In this document: in pieces, positions 25,997 through 36,023 of the stretch
How the letters are laid out: every line of letters starts with the position of its first letter
How positions within the stretch are numbered: the stretch's first letter is position 1
NCBI RefSeq assembly: GCF_018424605.1
Contig: NZ_QTKT01000014.1
Span: forward strand, 27,473 to 91,472
Length of the DNA: 64,000 nt
Origin: Marinobacter lipolyticus
Lineage (GTDB): Bacteria > Pseudomonadota > Gammaproteobacteria > Pseudomonadales > Oleiphilaceae
Direction of reading: 5' to 3'
Translations under genes and position numbers: made by a program
Notes under the pieces: model-generated
What the model was told of the DNA's origin: nothing
The model's database searches: none
The model's input: the letters and a program-made list of their open reading frames with translations, nothing else

Positions 25997-28735
25997 TTAG
26001 CTGATCTTACCGCAACACTGCTTGTACTTCTTGCCGGACCCGCAGGGACAGGGCTCGTTTCGGCCTACCTTGCGTTCCTGGCGAACGAAGGTCTCCGGAG
26101 TGCCCTGCTGGTTGGCGTTCTCACCGTCCTCACGCTGCTTCTGGGCCGCGGCACTGGTTTCTTCGTGGCGCAGCTTGGCCTGGGCCAGCTCACGCTCCAG
26201 CTCTTCCTTGCGGCGGCGCTCCACTTCTTCCATTTCTTCGCGGCTCTGCACCCGAACATGGCACAACACCCGGGTGACATCCCGCTTCATGGTTTCAAGC
26301 ATGGTCTCAAACAGGTTAAAGGCTTCGCGCTTGTACTCCTGCTTGGGGTTTTTCTGGGCATAGCCGCGCAGGTGGATACCGCGCCGCAGGTGATCCATGT
26401 TGGACAAATGCTCTTTCCACAGCGTGTCCAGCACCTGCAGGAAGACCTGCTTCTCGAACTTGCGCATGGATTCGGCGCCAGCCACCGCTTCCTTGGCCTG
26501 ATACTCACTGACAATGGCGTCAAGAATCTTCTGGCGCAAGCTTTCCTCGTAGAGCTTGCTGTCTTCGTCCAGCCACTTCTGCACCGGCAGTTCGATCGCC
26601 ATTTCCGACTGCAGCTGGGATTCGAGACCTGCCACATCCCACTGCTCCGGCATGCTCTGCGGCGGAATGTACTCGCTGACCAGAGCGTCCACCACGTCTT
26701 CGCGGATGGTGTTGATCATATCCGACACATCGGCAGACGACATCACTTCGTTGCGCTGCTCGTAGATCACCGTACGCTGGTCGTTGGCAACGTCATCGTA
26801 CTCCAGCAGGGTTTTCCGCATGTCGAAGTTGCGGCCTTCCACCTTGCGCTGGGATTTTTCAATGGCGTTGGTCACCATGCGGTGCTCAATGGCCTCGCCC
26901 TTTTTCATGCCCATTGCCTGCATCAGGCTCTTGACCCGATCCGGAGCAAAAATGCGCATCAGGTTGTCTTCCAGCGACAGGAAGAAACGGGAGGAGCCCG
27001 GATCACCCTGACGCCCGGCACGACCACGCAACTGGTTGTCAATGCGACGGGACTCATGACGCTCGGTACCGATGATGTGAAGACCACCGGCGTCCAGCAC
27101 CTGGTTATGGCGCTCGGTCCACTCCGCCTTCAGGCGCGCGACCTCTTCCTCGGTCGGGTTGTCGAGACCGGCAACCTCGAACTCCCAGTTACCACCCAGC
27201 ACAATGTCGGTTCCCCGCCCGGCCATGTTGGTCGCGATGGTCACCGCGCCGGGACGACCGGCCTGGGCGATGATCTGGGCCTCGCTTTCGTGCTGCTTGG
27301 CGTTGAGGATCTTATGGTCGATCCGCGCCTTCTTGAGCAGCATGGAGAGCAGCTCCGAAGCCTCGATCGATGCGGTACCGACAAGAATGGGACGGCCCTC
27401 AGCGGTGACGTCCTTGATCTCATCAATAATGGCGTGGAACTTCTCTTCCTGTGTCAGGTAGATCAGGTCGTTGTAATCGATACGCTGAATCGGCTTGTTG
27501 GGCGGAATCACCACCACATCGAGACCATAGATCTGGCGGAATTCGAAGGCTTCGGTATCGGCAGTACCGGTCATGCCGGCAAGCTTGTCGTACAGGCGGA
27601 AGTAGTTCTGGAAGGTGGTCGACGCCAGCGTCTGACTCTCGGCCTGAATCCGCACCCCCTCCTTGGCCTCGATAGCCTGGTGCAGGCCTTCGCTCCAGCG
27701 ACGCCCCGGCATGGTACGGCCGGTGTGTTCATCGACAATCACCACCTGATCACCCTGGACGATGTAATCCACATCCTTCTGGAACAGGTGATGAGCACGC
27801 AGCGCCGAATGCACGTGGTGCAGCAGGCTCAGGTTGGCGGCGGAGTACAGGCTTTCGCCTTCCTTCAGCAGCCCGCGCTCAAGCAACAGCTCTTCCACTT
27901 TTTCGTGGCCGGCCTCGGTCAGCTCGGCCTGGCGGGATTTTTCATCGATGGTGAAATCGCCGCTGGGTTCGCCTTCCTCGCTGACTTCGCCTTTTTCCAG
28001 GTTCGGAATCAGCGTGTTGATGGCCCGGTAAAGCTTGGAGCTGTCCTCGGCGGCGCCGGAGATGATCAGCGGGGTACGGGCCTCATCGATAAGGATGGAG
28101 TCCACCTCATCGACAATGGCGTAGTGCAGACCGCGCTGGACCTTGTCTTCGGTGCTGAACGCCATGTTGTCCCGCAGGTAGTCAAAGCCGAACTCGTTAT
28201 TGGTACCGTAGGTGATATCGGCCTGATAGGCCGCGCGCTTCTCTTCCGGGGCCTGACCGGCCACCACAACGCCTACCTGCAGACCCAGGAAACGGTAAAG
28301 CTTGCCCATCCACTCGGCATCGCGACGCGCCAGGTAATCGTTGACGGTGACCACGTGCACACCCTTGCCGGGCAGCGAGTTCAGGTAGACCGAGGCGGTT
28401 GCCACCAGGGTTTTACCCTCACCGGTCTTCATCTCGGCGATGTGTCCCTCGTGCAGGGTGATACCACCGATCAGCTGGACGTCGTAATGGCGCATACCCA
28501 TCACCCGGCGGCTGGCCTCGCGCACCGTGGCAAAGGCTTCCGGCAGAATGGCATCGAGTTTTTCACCCTCTTCCAGGCGGCGGCGGAACTCAGCGGTCTT
28601 GCCTTGCAACTCGGTATCGGACAGATTGCCAAACTGTTCCTCAAGTTCGTTAACGCGCAGAACCATCTTGCGCATTCTCTTGATTTCTCTGGCGTTTTTA
28701 CTGCCGAACATCTTCGTTGCAAGCTTCGCGAACAT
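25997..28735 (-). CDS. secA: Preprotein translocase ATPase SecA
   Basis: SecA drives preproteins through SecYEG by ATP hydrolysis at the inner membrane. The 912-residue protein has Walker [13 protein letters not shown], the [15 protein letters not shown] segment, [12 protein letters not shown], and a C-terminal zinc-binding and SecB-binding motif [13 protein letters not shown]. Length and motifs are those of a full gammaproteobacterial SecA. No secM-like arrest gene is visible between lpxC and secA; that space is taken by DUF721 and M23 genes. Confidence 0.98.
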   Translation of the reverse strand: MFAKLATKMFGSKNAREIKRMRKMVLRVNELEEQFGNLSDTELQGKTAEFRRRLEEGEKLDAILPEAFATVREASRRVMGMRHYDVQLIGGITLHEGHIAEMKTGEGKTLVATASVYLNSLPGKGVHVVTVNDYLARRDAEWMGKLYRFLGLQVGVVVAGQAPEEKRAAYQADITYGTNNEFGFDYLRDNMAFSTEDKVQRGLHYAIVDEVDSILIDEARTPLIISGAAEDSSKLYRAINTLIPNLEKGEVSEEGEPSGDFTIDEKSRQAELTEAGHEKVEELLLERGLLKEGESLYSAANLSLLHHVHSALRAHHLFQKDVDYIVQGDQVVIVDEHTGRTMPGRRWSEGLHQAIEAKEGVRIQAESQTLASTTFQNYFRLYDKLAGMTGTADTEAFEFRQIYGLDVVVIPPNKPIQRIDYNDLIYLTQEEKFHAIIDEIKDVTAEGRPILVGTASIEASELLSMLLKKARIDHKILNAKQHESEAQIIAQAGRPGAVTIATNMAGRGTDIVLGGNWEFEVAGLDNPTEEEVARLKAEWTERHNQVLDAGGLHIIGTERHESRRIDNQLRGRAGRQGDPGSSRFFLSLEDNLMRIFAPDRVKSLMQAMGMKKGEAIEHRMVTNAIEKSQRKVEGRNFDMRKTLLEYDDVANDQRTVIYEQRNEVMSSADVSDMINTIREDVVDALVSEYIPPQSMPEQWDVAGLESQLQSEMAIELPVQKWLDEDSKLYEESLRQKILDAIVSEYQAKEAVAGAESMRKFEKQVFLQVLDTLWKEHLSNMDHLRRGIHLRGYAQKNPKQEYKREAFNLFETMLETMKRDVTRVLCHVRVQSREEMEEVERRRKEELERELAQAKLRHEETSAAAQKQREDGENANQQGTPETFVRQERKVGRNEPCPCGSGKKYKQCCGKIS

Positions 28736-28772
28736 AGACCACTGCTTCTTTGATTAATCGGAGGAAGCCGGC

Positions 28773-28800
28773 ATTCTAACCTTATTTGCCGACAGTACAA
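28773..28800 (-). promoter_or_regulatory. Probable sigma70 promoter of secA
   Basis: On the minus strand TTGTAC (complement of 28795-28800) is followed after 16 bp by TAGAAT (complement of 28773-28778), 37 nt before the secA start codon. Both boxes resemble consensus. Confidence 0.55.
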
Positions 28801-28901
28801 AAGGCGGGGCTCACAGTGCCGTCATTTACGCCTGTGACATCGTCCAGCCCGGGGTAACGTTCTGATATTACGGGAGTGGTTGCAAAAGGGAAAGGCGCGG
28901 G

Positions 28902-28917
28902 GGAGGCACTTGCCTCC
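28902..28917 (-). terminator. Possible terminator after the M23 peptidase gene
   Basis: The short perfect hairpin GGAGGCA-CT-TGCCTCC lies 11 nt beyond the stop codon and is followed on the minus strand by a pyrimidine-rich stretch with interrupted T runs rather than a clean U-tract. Confidence 0.4.
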
Positions 28918-28928
28918 TCCGGTGCGGG

Positions 28929-29867
28929 TCAGCGGCTGGCCCGCTGAATGTAGGTTTCCGGATTCTCGGATTTACCGTTGCGAATCACTTCAAAATGAAC
29001 GTGAGGCCCGGTGGAGCGGCCGGTACTGCCCATCAGAGCCACTACCTGCCCCTTCTGGACGACGTCGCCAACGTTCACCTCAATGGATTTGGCGTGAGCA
29101 TAGCGTGTCACCAGGCCATCGCCATGGTCCACCTCCACCAGATTGCCGTAACCATAGCGCTCGTCGGCATAGGTCACCACACCGGCGGCCACCGCAATAA
29201 TGTCGCTGCCTTCCTTGCCGGCGAGATCCACACCGGCATGCCAGGTGCGCTTGCCGGTGAACGGATCGGAGCGATAACCATAACGGGACGACAGCCATCC
29301 CCAGGTGATCGGGCGACCCTCGAGAAACAGCTCGTCCTCCAGTTTCTGGCGGGAGGCGACCTGATCCAGCAACCGCAGCTGCTGCTCACGGTCCTCAATG
29401 CGACGGGCAAGCTGGTCGATCATGAACGTCAGCTCGGGCGTGGAAAAGGATTCTCCCGCCAGCCCCTCATCTTCAGGACCACCAACCGCAGCGGGCTGAT
29501 CAAAGTCGAACTCGTCGCTGGCAACCAGACCGGACTCGACAAAACGCTGTCCGAGGGCATCCAGGCGCAGCAGGCGCCCCTGCATCTCGCCGAGGCGCAG
29601 CGTCAGTGCATCAACCTGCTGCTGGACGTTCTGTTCAACAAGGGCGAGATCGGCTTTCTGTTCAGAGAGTTTGGCCTGCCATTCCAGCACCAGCTCCGAA
29701 GGCGTGGGTTGTGCCGCCTCGGCCTGACTGACAGCAACGCGGTAACCGGACCAGCCTGCGACTGCCAACAGCCCGAGAACCATGACCACCAGACCAGCCG
29801 CGACAGGTGCGTTCACAGCAACCACGCGAGACTTGCCATGGCGCTTGCCAACGAAAATTATGTTCAT
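28929..29867 (-). CDS. M23-family metallopeptidase, membrane-anchored
   Basis: The protein is 312 residues. A short cytoplasmic N-terminus (MNIIFVGKRHGKSRVV) precedes one transmembrane helix (about 24-44), a coiled-coil-like segment (about 60-110) and a C-terminal LytM/M23 domain (about 185-305). Zinc ligands are visible in WHAGVDLAG and HVHFEV. It probably cleaves peptidoglycan cross-bridges or acts as an envelope regulator. ATG at 29867 was chosen; an ATG at 29885 would add six residues, and neither has a strong ribosome-binding site. It sits between secA and the divergent DUF721 gene, the usual Pseudomonas-like order. Confidence 0.88.
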   Translation of the reverse strand: MNIIFVGKRHGKSRVVAVNAPVAAGLVVMVLGLLAVAGWSGYRVAVSQAEAAQPTPSELVLEWQAKLSEQKADLALVEQNVQQQVDALTLRLGEMQGRLLRLDALGQRFVESGLVASDEFDFDQPAAVGGPEDEGLAGESFSTPELTFMIDQLARRIEDREQQLRLLDQVASRQKLEDELFLEGRPITWGWLSSRYGYRSDPFTGKRTWHAGVDLAGKEGSDIIAVAAGVVTYADERYGYGNLVEVDHGDGLVTRYAHAKSIEVNVGDVVQKGQVVALMGSTGRSTGPHVHFEVIRNGKSENPETYIQRASR

Positions 29868-30097
29868 ATCGTCTTCTGGTTTCATAGAAGAGCCGCAACC
29901 TGATCCTGTAGTGTTGCGCCTCGGAAATTCTGACCGGGCCTGCCATCCTTAGCAACAACTACGTATCGAAATTATCGCAGCCGCCCGTGGACATTCACAC
30001 ATGAGACAATGTAAAAGGAGTGTAATATAGGGGCTGCTGCCAAACCGTATTGAAGTGTAACCAATCGTAACCGGAGTCGTCGAGAAAAACCGCGACC

Positions 30098-30544
30098 ATG
30101 AAAAAGCAATCAGACCTCAAGTTGACCCCGGACACCTTCCGCCGCGCGCCGGTTCTGCGCGAACTGATGCACAAGGCCGAGCTGCACCAGCAAGCCGAAG
30201 ACGTGGTGCTGTCGGCACTGCCCGATCATCTTGCCCGCGGGGCGCGCTTTGTCACCTGCCAGGACGGCGAGCTGGTGCTTTCCGCCGAAACGGCCGGGGC
30301 GGCCAGTCAGATCCGCTTTCGCCAACACGAAATCATGGAATGCCTGCGCACCCATGAGATGTTCCGTTTCGTGTGGAAGCTGAAAGTGAAGGTGGCGCCG
30401 CCGCGGTTTCGCGACAAGCCGAAAGTGGAAAAGGCACCCCTGAGCAACGAAAATGCCCGGCTCCTCAAAGAGGAAGCCGGGCACACGAAGGACAAACAAT
30501 TACGCGAGGTTCTCGAAAAACTCGCAAGCCACGTCCGGGATTAA
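30098..30544 (+). CDS. DUF721 (DciA-like) protein
   Basis: This 148-residue protein has an N-terminal DUF721 domain (about residues 12-105; LVLSAETAGAASQIRFRQHE) and a charged C-terminal tail that includes NENARLLKEEAGHTKDK. DUF721 includes DciA, the replicative-helicase operator in bacteria that lack DnaC, and the position between lpxC and secA agrees with that assignment. It is the only plus-strand gene in a 27-kb block of minus-strand genes, convergent with lpxC (11-nt gap) and divergent from the M23 gene. Confidence 0.82.
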   Translation: MKKQSDLKLTPDTFRRAPVLRELMHKAELHQQAEDVVLSALPDHLARGARFVTCQDGELVLSAETAGAASQIRFRQHEIMECLRTHEMFRFVWKLKVKVAPPRFRDKPKVEKAPLSNENARLLKEEAGHTKDKQLREVLEKLASHVRD

Positions 30545-30555
30545 AGCATCCAGCC

Positions 30556-31473
30556 TTAAGCCTGGGCCGCCAGCACAGGTTTCATGTAGGAAATCGGGGC
30601 AGTGGCCTCGTCGTCGAAGGTCACCACTTCCCACGCATCCTCTTCAGCCCTGAGCTTGCGCAGCAGCTTGTTATTCAGGTCGTGTCCGGACTTGATGCCA
30701 CGGAACTCACCAATCAGGCTGTTGCCCAACAGGTACAGGTCGCCGATCGCATCCAGCACCTTGTGCTTGACGAACTCGTCATCGTAACGAAGGCCGTCTT
30801 CGTTAAGAATCTTGTAGTCGTCTACCACAATGGCGTTATCCACACTGCCACCCAGCGCCAGATTCATCGCACGCAGCTTTTCGATGTCACGCATGAAACC
30901 GAAGGTACGGGCGCGGCTGACTTCCTTCACGAAGGACGTGCTGGAGAAGTCAACGGTGGCGGTCTGGGCGCGACCCTTGAACACGGGGTGATCAAAGTCG
31001 ATCCCGAAGCTGACCTTGAAGCCTTCAAACGGCAGGAAGGTGGCCTTCTTGTCGTCTTCTTCAATGGTCACTTCACGCTTGATGCGGATAAAGCGCTTGG
31101 CGGCTTCCTGCTCGGCAATGCCGGCAGACTGCAACAGGAACACAAACGGACCGGCAGAGCCGTCCATAATGGGAACCTCGGCAGCACTGAGCTCCACAAA
31201 GCAGTTATCGATTCCGAGACCAGCCATGGCCGACAGCAAATGCTCTACTGTTGCCACACGGACACCGTCTTTCACCAGCGTCGTGGACAGCATGGTCTCA
31301 CCCACATTTTCCGCGCAGGCGCGGATCTCGACCATCGGGTCCAGATCCGTTCTGCGGAAAATGATCCCTGAATCAACAGGCGCGGGCTTCAGGGTCAGGT
31401 AAACCTTCTCCCCGGAATGCAGCCCCACACCGGTTGCACGGATAGTGTTTTTAAGTGTCCGTTGTCTGATCAT
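30556..31473 (-). CDS. lpxC: UDP-3-O-acyl-N-acetylglucosamine deacetylase
   Basis: LpxC is the committed zinc deacetylase of lipid A synthesis. The 305-residue enzyme has ligands and catalytic residues in [22 protein letters not shown] and SGHDLNN. It lies 209 nt downstream of ftsZ, the conserved end of the dcw cluster. A TAGAAT hexamer occurs upstream on the minus strand (31505-31510 region), so it may have its own promoter. The C-terminus ends MKPVLAAQA, a hydrophobic tail of the kind recognised by FtsH in E. coli; regulation by turnover is inference. Confidence 0.97.
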   Translation of the reverse strand: MIRQRTLKNTIRATGVGLHSGEKVYLTLKPAPVDSGIIFRRTDLDPMVEIRACAENVGETMLSTTLVKDGVRVATVEHLLSAMAGLGIDNCFVELSAAEVPIMDGSAGPFVFLLQSAGIAEQEAAKRFIRIKREVTIEEDDKKATFLPFEGFKVSFGIDFDHPVFKGRAQTATVDFSSTSFVKEVSRARTFGFMRDIEKLRAMNLALGGSVDNAIVVDDYKILNEDGLRYDDEFVKHKVLDAIGDLYLLGNSLIGEFRGIKSGHDLNNKLLRKLRAEEDAWEVVTFDDEATAPISYMKPVLAAQA

Positions 31474-31682
31474 CGGTTCATCATTCCGTCACAAATTGGC
31501 GATATTCTAGGCAAAATCTGCCCGGAGAATATCAGAAAGTCAGACTGAGTACCATTTAACCAATCTGGCTTTGCCTGAATTTTACAATAAGCCAACACAT
31601 TGCAATCAGCGCATACTCAATCCGGTGTACTGGCCCCTTTTTCGTCAGGAAACCGGTAACAGATCACCATTGCACTAGATTA

Positions 31683-32840
31683 TCAGTCAGCCTGACGGCG
31701 AAGGAATGCGGGAATATCGAGATAGTCGACCCCCTGCTCTTCGCTTTCTTTGCTCTGATCAAGCGCCACGTTTCCATGGGCCACGGCACGACGACGCAGC
31801 ACTGCGGGCCGATCCAGCTGGTTATAATCGGTCTTGCCATCCAGAGAACGGGTGTTGTCCACCACCTTGGTCGGCTTTTCGCGATCACCGCCCAGGCCAG
31901 TGGCAACCACGGTCACCTTCAGCTCGTCGGTCATTTCCGGATCAATCACAGTGCCAACCACGACGGTCGCGGAATCCGAGGCGAACTCACGCACAATGTC
32001 GCCAACCTCGGAAAATTCGCCCAGGTTGAGGTCCATGCCAGCGGTGATGTTGACCAGAATGCCCTTGGCGCCCTGCAGGTTGATATCTTCCAGCAGCGGA
32101 CTGCGAATGGCCGCTTCGGCCGCTTCGCGGGCGCGGTTCTCGCCGGTGGCGCGGGCGGTACCCATCATCGCCATGCCCATTTCGGACATCACCGTCTTCA
32201 CGTCGGCGAAGTCGACGTTGATCATGCCGTTGCGGGTGATCAGGTCAGCGATGCCCTGAACCGCGCCCAGCAGTACGTCGTTGGCCGCAGCAAAAGCGTC
32301 CAGCAGGCTGGTTTTCTTGCCCATCACCGCCAACAGCTTTTCGTTGGGGATGGTGATCAGGGAGTCGACGCTCTCCTCCAGCTCTTTCAGGCCGGATTCA
32401 GCAACGCTCATGCGCTTGCCGCCCTCAAACTGGAACGGCTTGGTGACCACGGCAACGGTCAGGATACCCAGTTCTCGGGCCACCTCGGCAACCACCGGGG
32501 CCGCACCGGTACCGGTACCACCGCCCATGCCGGCCGTAATGAACACCATATCCGCACCCTTGATGGATTCGGCAATACGGTCACGGTCTTCCAGCGCCGA
32601 CTGGCGCCCTACTTCCGGATTGGCACCGGCGCCCAGACCTTTGGTGATGTTACCACCCAACTGGATGATCTGGCGGGCATCCATATCAAACAGAGCCTGC
32701 GCATCGGTATTGGCGCAGATGAATTCCACACCTTCAATGTCACTGTTAAGCATGTGACGCACGGCGTTACCGCCACCGCCACCTACACCCACTACTTTAA
32801 TGACAGCGCTTTGCTGGACATTATCGACGAGTTCAAACAT
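31683..32840 (-). CDS. ftsZ: Cell division protein FtsZ
   Basis: FtsZ is the tubulin-like GTPase that forms the division ring. The 385-residue protein has the nucleotide loops GVGGGGGNAVRHML and GGGTGTGAAPVVAEVA, the T7 catalytic loop with NVDFADVKTVM, a linker of about 50 residues and the conserved C-terminal peptide DYLDIPAFLRRQAD that binds FtsA and ZipA. AGGAGTAGGGGA precedes the ATG. It lies 104 nt after ftsA. Confidence 0.99.
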   Translation of the reverse strand: MFELVDNVQQSAVIKVVGVGGGGGNAVRHMLNSDIEGVEFICANTDAQALFDMDARQIIQLGGNITKGLGAGANPEVGRQSALEDRDRIAESIKGADMVFITAGMGGGTGTGAAPVVAEVARELGILTVAVVTKPFQFEGGKRMSVAESGLKELEESVDSLITIPNEKLLAVMGKKTSLLDAFAAANDVLLGAVQGIADLITRNGMINVDFADVKTVMSEMGMAMMGTARATGENRAREAAEAAIRSPLLEDINLQGAKGILVNITAGMDLNLGEFSEVGDIVREFASDSATVVVGTVIDPEMTDELKVTVVATGLGGDREKPTKVVDNTRSLDGKTDYNQLDRPAVLRRRAVAHGNVALDQSKESEEQGVDYLDIPAFLRRQAD

Positions 32841-32944
32841 TCCCCTACTCCTTCGTGCTGTTTTCAGCCCTTGTTCCAGGCTGTTTGTTCGAGATTGTGT
32901 TTTCGAGATACCTTCGTTGCATTCTTTACTGCCACCCGGCGCGG

Positions 32945-34180
32945 TCAGAAATGACCGGTGAACCAGGCTTTCATGCGCTCCAACAGCGAGGGTGCGTCTT
33001 CACCCTTGAGCACTGGCGTCCGCCCCAGATCCATCTGGCGGAAACCATGAATCAACAACCCGACGCCAGTGGCGTAGATCGGGTTATTGACCACTTCCGT
33101 CATCCCGGAGACTGCCTGCGGACAGGCCAGCCTTACCGGCATGTGGAAGATCTCTTCGGCCAGCTCCACCACCCCTTCCATGGTGGAGGAACCGCCTGTA
33201 ATCACGATGCCTGCGGGTATCAGGTCTTCAAACCCGGACCGGCGCAGCTCCGACTGCACGAGGGTAAACAGCTCCTCGTAGCGGGGCTCCACCACCTCAG
33301 CCAGGGCCTGGCGTGACAGATCCCGCGGCGCGCGATCGCCCACGCTGGGCACCTTGATGGTTTCATCGGCGCCGGCCAGCTGGGTCAGGGCGCAGGCATA
33401 CTTGATCTTGATCTCTTCGGCATTCTGCGTGGGCGTGCGCAGGGCCATGGCAATGTCATTGGTCACCTGGTCCCCGGCGATGGGGATCACCGCGGTGTGG
33501 CGAATCGCACCGCCGGTAAACACGGCGATATCGGTGGTGCCACCGCCAATGTCCACCACACATACACCCAGCTCTTTCTCGTCTTCGGTGAGAATTGCAT
33601 GGCTCGACGCCAACTGCTCGAGAATGATGTCATCCACTTCCAGCCCACAGCGCTTGACGCACTTCTCGATATTCTGGGCAGCGTTGACGGCACAGGTCAC
33701 CAGATGCACCTTGGCTTCCAGGCGTACGCCGGACATGCCCATGGGCTCCTTGATGCCTTCCTGGCTGTCGATGACGAACTCCTGGGGCAGGATGTGGAGA
33801 ATTTTCTGATCCGCCGGAATGGCGACCGCCTGGGCGGCGTCGATGACCCGGTCGATGTCCGCCTGGGTCACTTCCCGGTCACGGATGGCGACAATGCCAT
33901 GGGAGTTGAGACTCTTGATGTGACTGCCGGCAATGCCCGCATACACCGAGTGAATCCGGCACCCCGCCATGAGTTCGGCCTCTTCCACAGCGCGCTGGAT
34001 GGCCTGCACGGTGGTTTCGATATTCACCACCACACCACGCTTCAGCCCCCGTGACGGGTGCGAGCCAATGCCCACCACCTCTATGGTCCCGTCCATTTTG
34101 CGCTTGCCGACAATCGCAACCACCTTGGAGGTTCCGATATCGAGGCCGACAATCATGTTTTCCGTTTCAACCGATGACAT
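32945..34180 (-). CDS. ftsA: Cell division protein FtsA
   Basis: FtsA is the actin-like membrane tether of FtsZ. The 411-residue protein has the phosphate-binding GLDIGTSKVVAIVG and DIGGGTTDIAVF, and a C-terminal amphipathic helix LLERMKAWFTGHF for membrane targeting. ATG at 34180 has GGTG about 6 nt upstream; GTG at 34189 and TTG at 34192 are possible. It starts 36 nt after the ftsQ stop codon. Confidence 0.98.
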   Translation of the reverse strand: MSSVETENMIVGLDIGTSKVVAIVGKRKMDGTIEVVGIGSHPSRGLKRGVVVNIETTVQAIQRAVEEAELMAGCRIHSVYAGIAGSHIKSLNSHGIVAIRDREVTQADIDRVIDAAQAVAIPADQKILHILPQEFVIDSQEGIKEPMGMSGVRLEAKVHLVTCAVNAAQNIEKCVKRCGLEVDDIILEQLASSHAILTEDEKELGVCVVDIGGGTTDIAVFTGGAIRHTAVIPIAGDQVTNDIAMALRTPTQNAEEIKIKYACALTQLAGADETIKVPSVGDRAPRDLSRQALAEVVEPRYEELFTLVQSELRRSGFEDLIPAGIVITGGSSTMEGVVELAEEIFHMPVRLACPQAVSGMTEVVNNPIYATGVGLLIHGFRQMDLGRTPVLKGEDAPSLLERMKAWFTGHF

Positions 34181-34216
34181 GTGTTTCACCAAACCGTAGG
34201 TCTGAATTTGACGTTG

Positions 34217-35056
34217 CTATGATTTTTTTCCGGAGCCGGACACGTCCGACTTCCACTTAACCGCCACCCCATTGGTGTAGCGGGCATCCACCTGGCTGAC
34301 TTCATCCTCGCGGGAGATCAGCCGATTCTCGTACACTGTGATAAAGCGTTCGAACCGCTCCTCAACCTGATCACGCCCCAGCACCACTTCGATACCGTTG
34401 GCCAGAGTCAGGGTCCAGGCGCCCCGTTGCTCCAGCGTCAGGCCGGCAAAGCCGAGCCCGCGGGCTGAAAGCGTCTCACTCATGGTGCGGGCCTGACGGA
34501 TCACATCCTTCACCCGCTCATCGGGGCCCGCCAGCCGTGGCAGCCGACCGGCAATCTCCGGATTCGGCGGCGCAAACAGTTCGCCGGAGCGGCTCACCAG
34601 ACGGTCACTGTTCCAGTACGCCAGCGGCTTCTTCTCACGGATTTCGATTTCCAGACGGTCCGGCCAGACCCGGCGAACCGCCGCCGACTCCACCCAGGGC
34701 CGTTGCTCCAGCTCGGTTTTGATGTCCGAAAGGTCGGTGGCAAAGAAACTCCTGCCAATCCAGTCTCCGGTTTTGCGCTCCAGATCGGTGCGGCTCTCGC
34801 CAACCAGCGTGCCGGTCACATCGATGGCCATGATCTGCCGGTCCATGGCACTGAGTACCTGACCGGTGCCCCAGGGCACCATCGCCGCCAGCAATACGAT
34901 GGCAGCGCCCATACCAACCTGCAGCCAGGGCACGGCTGCCAGTACGGCTTTCAGCAATCCGAACCGGTCTCGCTCGGGGCCCAGGGAGGTTGCTCCCCGT
35001 CGCCGAGGAGGCTCGGACGGTACCGCCCGACTCCGGATCAGAAGACTTTCAAGCAT
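34217..35056 (-). CDS. ftsQ: Cell division protein FtsQ
   Basis: FtsQ is a bitopic divisome protein that links FtsL/FtsB to the ring. The 279-residue protein has a basic cytoplasmic N-terminus, one membrane helix (about 38-60), a POTRA domain (IMAIDVTGTLVGESRTDLE) and the FtsQ/DivIB beta domain. The start at 35056 has GGAGG 6 nt upstream, and the ddlB stop overlaps it; an ATG at 35062 directly abuts the Shine-Dalgarno and is less likely. Overlap with ddlB indicates coupling. Confidence 0.96.
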   Translation of the reverse strand: MLESLLIRSRAVPSEPPRRRGATSLGPERDRFGLLKAVLAAVPWLQVGMGAAIVLLAAMVPWGTGQVLSAMDRQIMAIDVTGTLVGESRTDLERKTGDWIGRSFFATDLSDIKTELEQRPWVESAAVRRVWPDRLEIEIREKKPLAYWNSDRLVSRSGELFAPPNPEIAGRLPRLAGPDERVKDVIRQARTMSETLSARGLGFAGLTLEQRGAWTLTLANGIEVVLGRDQVEERFERFITVYENRLISREDEVSQVDARYTNGVAVKWKSDVSGSGKKS

Positions 35057-36023
35057 GGCCATCCTCCAGGGTGTCCTTGAGAATCCGCACCACCAGCTCT
35101 TCAAAACTGATGCCCGCGGCTTTGGCCGCCATCGGGACCAGGCTATGGTCGGTCATTCCGGGCACGGTATTGACCTCCAGCAGCCAGAACCCGCCGTCGC
35201 GATCCTGCATGATGTCGACCCGGCCCCAGGTGCGGCACCCCGTTACCCGGAACGCTTCCAGCGCCAGGTGTTGCAGTTCCAGTTCCGCTTCCGGCTCCAG
35301 CCCACAGGGAATGCGGTAGCGGGTGTCGTCGGTCAGGTACTTGGCTTCGTAGTCGTAGAACACGTGATCGGTGCTCAGCCCGATGGCCGGCAAGGCCTTG
35401 TCCTGCAGCAGGCTGACGGTAAATTCCGGGCCCTCGACCCACTCCTCCACCAGCACCAGAGGGTCCAGCGCGCTGGCTTGCTGGTAGGCGTCGGTCAGCT
35501 CCTCGCGATTGCTCACCTTGCGGATACCGATACTTGAGCCTTCGCGGGATGGCTTGACGCTCAGCGGCAATGACAGCTCCCGGAGAATGTCATCGGCCTC
35601 GTCCACTGACCCCATGGCCCGGAATTTCGGCGTGGGTAGGCCACAGCCAGCGAACACGTATTTGGTACGCAGCTTGTCCATCGCCAGCGCCGAGGCAAGC
35701 ATTTCACTGCCGGTGTACGGAATCCCGGCCTGTGACAGGATCGCCTGCAAGGTACCGTCCTCGCCGCCGCGACCGTGAAGCGCGATGAACACGCGGTCAA
35801 ATTCGGGATGATCCACGGTGCGCAACAGGCAGCCCTGCACATCCACGCCATAGGCGTCCACACCGGCCGATTGCAGCGCGGCCAGTACGGCATTACCGCT
35901 TTTCAGCGACACTTCCCGTTCGGCAGAGTCACCGCCCATGAACACCGCCACACGACCGAGCGCCCGCACCAGCTCGGGAGCAGCCTGATAGCCCTGGGTA
36001 TCGATGCGTTTTGCGTCACTCAC
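35049..36023 (-). CDS. ddlB: D-alanine--D-alanine ligase
   Basis: Ddl joins two D-Ala for the UDP-MurNAc-pentapeptide. The 324-residue ATP-grasp enzyme has [31 protein letters not shown] and [18 protein letters not shown] at 36023 has GGAG 9 nt upstream and overlaps the murC stop (GTGAGTGA); TTG at 36029 is the alternative. It is placed in the dcw cluster between murC and ftsQ, as in E. coli ddlB. Confidence 0.97.
   Translation of the reverse strand: MSDAKRIDTQGYQAAPELVRALGRVAVFMGGDSAEREVSLKSGNAVLAALQSAGVDAYGVDVQGCLLRTVDHPEFDRVFIALHGRGGEDGTLQAILSQAGIPYTGSEMLASALAMDKLRTKYVFAGCGLPTPKFRAMGSVDEADDILRELSLPLSVKPSREGSSIGIRKVSNREELTDAYQQASALDPLVLVEEWVEGPEFTVSLLQDKALPAIGLSTDHVFYDYEAKYLTDDTRYRIPCGLEPEAELELQHLALEAFRVTGCRTWGRVDIMQDRDGGFWLLEVNTVPGMTDHSLVPMAAKAAGISFEELVVRILKDTLEDGHA

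Noticed and set aside
25736..28753. A 1005-codon open frame on the plus strand opposite secA
   Set aside because: It is the antisense of a gene with strong GC-rich third positions. Its composition is low-complexity (His, Gly, Leu, Val) and it has no domain.
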